From the NCBI GenBank assembly GCA_007120915.1, contig SKMT01000168.1, positions 1 to 7,108 of the forward strand: 7,108 nt of DNA, in the 5' to 3' direction. The translations under genes and the position numbers were made by a program. This document shows positions 6,928 through 7,108 of the stretch, one piece after another. How positions within the stretch are numbered: position 1 is the stretch's first letter; each line of letters begins with the position of its first letter. This DNA is from Myxococcales bacterium (lineage in GTDB: Bacteria > Myxococcota_A > Bradymonadia > Bradymonadales > Bradymonadaceae). The notes beneath the pieces are model-generated. The model was not told the DNA's origin. It made no database searches and was given only the letters and a program-made list of their open reading frames with translations.

Positions 6928-6972
6928 CCGATGACAGCGGGTCGGGGCAAGATGTAGCAGCCCAAACTTGTT

Positions 6973-6997
6973 CCCCGGCGGCCAAGGCACGCCGGGG
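6973..6997 (+). repeat. Hairpin of third repeat unit
   Basis: This is the exact copy of the 6903-6927 hairpin, 70 bases downstream, with 8-bp arms at 6973-6980 and 6990-6997. Confidence 0.8.
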
Positions 6998-7042
6998 CCG
7001 ATGACAGCGGGTCGGGGCAAGATGTAGCAGCCCAAACTTGTT

Positions 7043-7067
7043 CCCCGGCGGCGAAGGCACGCTGGGG
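7043..7067 (+). repeat. Hairpin of fourth repeat unit, with one G-U wobble
   Basis: The arms are CCCCGGCG (7043-7050) and CGCTGGGG (7060-7067). The C-to-T change at 7063 turns one G-C pair into G-U in a plus-strand transcript, so the stem is kept there; in a minus-strand transcript it would be an A-C mismatch. The loop also differs by one base from units two and three. Confidence 0.7.
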
Positions 7068-7071
7068 TGGA

Positions 7072-7108
7072 CTACTCCGAGTCCGACCAGGTGATGTTGT
7101 CGATGACC
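7072..7108 (-). CDS. C-terminal fragment of an unidentified convergent gene
   Basis: Read on the minus strand, the last 37 bases encode VIDNITWSDSE followed by TAG at 7074-7072. The composition looks like a real protein end, and the repeat array stops four bases from this stop codon. The tail would fit the end of a beta-sandwich type extracellular protein, but eleven residues cannot identify a family. The call rests on a short reading frame only; non-coding sequence is the alternative. Confidence 0.4.
   Translation of the reverse strand, partial: VIDNITWSDSE

Larger units (their letters stand above)
6838..7067 (+). repeat. Tandem hairpin repeat array: two identical 70-bp units flanked by divergent units
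   Basis: Four units each start with TAGCAGCCCA, at 6838, 6885, 6955 and 7025. Units two (6885-6954) and three (6955-7024) are identical over all 70 bases. The first unit (6838-6884) is a diverged 47-base version lacking the second half, and the last (7025-7067) stops after its hairpin with two substitutions. A core TAGCAGCCCA-R-ACT-K-GTTC-M-CCGGCG is common to all four, and each core runs into an inverted repeat. The array fills the gap between the methyltransferase stop and the stop of a minus-strand gene. It has no spacers, so it is not CRISPR, and it lacks the paired core sites of an integron attC. It may be a BIME/REP-like or satellite element. Confidence 0.92.

Noticed and set aside
6511..7060. 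Minus-strand open frames of 162 and 174 codons running through the repeat array
   Set aside because: The 70-bp unit is read in different frames in successive copies, giving unrelated peptides from the same DNA, and both frames continue antisense into the methyltransferase gene.
6838..7067. CRISPR array or integron attC sites
   Set aside because: Repeats abut without unique spacers, there are no cas genes, and the GTTRRRY and RYYYAAC core sites expected of attC are not paired here.

Overview
The window is a GC-rich bacterial chromosomal segment. Four same-strand genes on the plus strand run era, der, a very large protein kinase/ATPase/TPR protein, and a small SAM-dependent methyltransferase. 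Two gene fragments on the minus strand enter from the edges: the start of a lipoprotein gene on the left and the last codons of an unidentified gene on the right. A kinase-ATPase-TPR giant beside housekeeping GTPase genes, a 434-residue Der, lipobox signal peptides and high GC suggest a deltaproteobacterial-type organism (Myxococcota, or a relative such as Bradymonadales). This placement is inference; no rRNA or other marker is present.

Layout. 1-154 (minus): N-terminus of a TPR-like lipoprotein, whose start codon overlaps the era start on the opposite strand inside the palindrome TCATGA. 153-1100: era, the 16S rRNA/30S assembly GTPase. 1101-1206: short spacer holding a GC-rich palindromic repeat and the der ribosome binding site. 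1207-2511: der (engA), the double-GTPase 50S assembly factor. 2525-6025: a 1166-residue cytosolic PknK-like protein with a Hanks-type Ser/Thr kinase, a STAND/AAA_16-type ATPase and TPR repeats. 6022-6840: a class I methyltransferase whose GTG start overlaps the kinase stop. 6838-7067: four tandem copies of a hairpin-bearing repeat (two of them identical 70-bp units) filling the gap between convergent genes. 7072-7108 (minus): a probable gene C-terminus.

How the parts may work together. Era and Der are both ribosome-assembly checkpoints. The kinase start is 13 bases after the der stop and the methyltransferase overlaps the kinase by 4 bases, so der, kinase and methyltransferase look co-transcribed and translationally coupled, probably with era upstream. 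This suggests, without proving, that the kinase and methyltransferase act in a signalling step connected with ribosome assembly or growth state. The tandem hairpin array at the operon end is the least explained part of the window. The kinase-methyltransferase pair attached to two ribosome GTPase genes is the best candidate for an undescribed functional unit.
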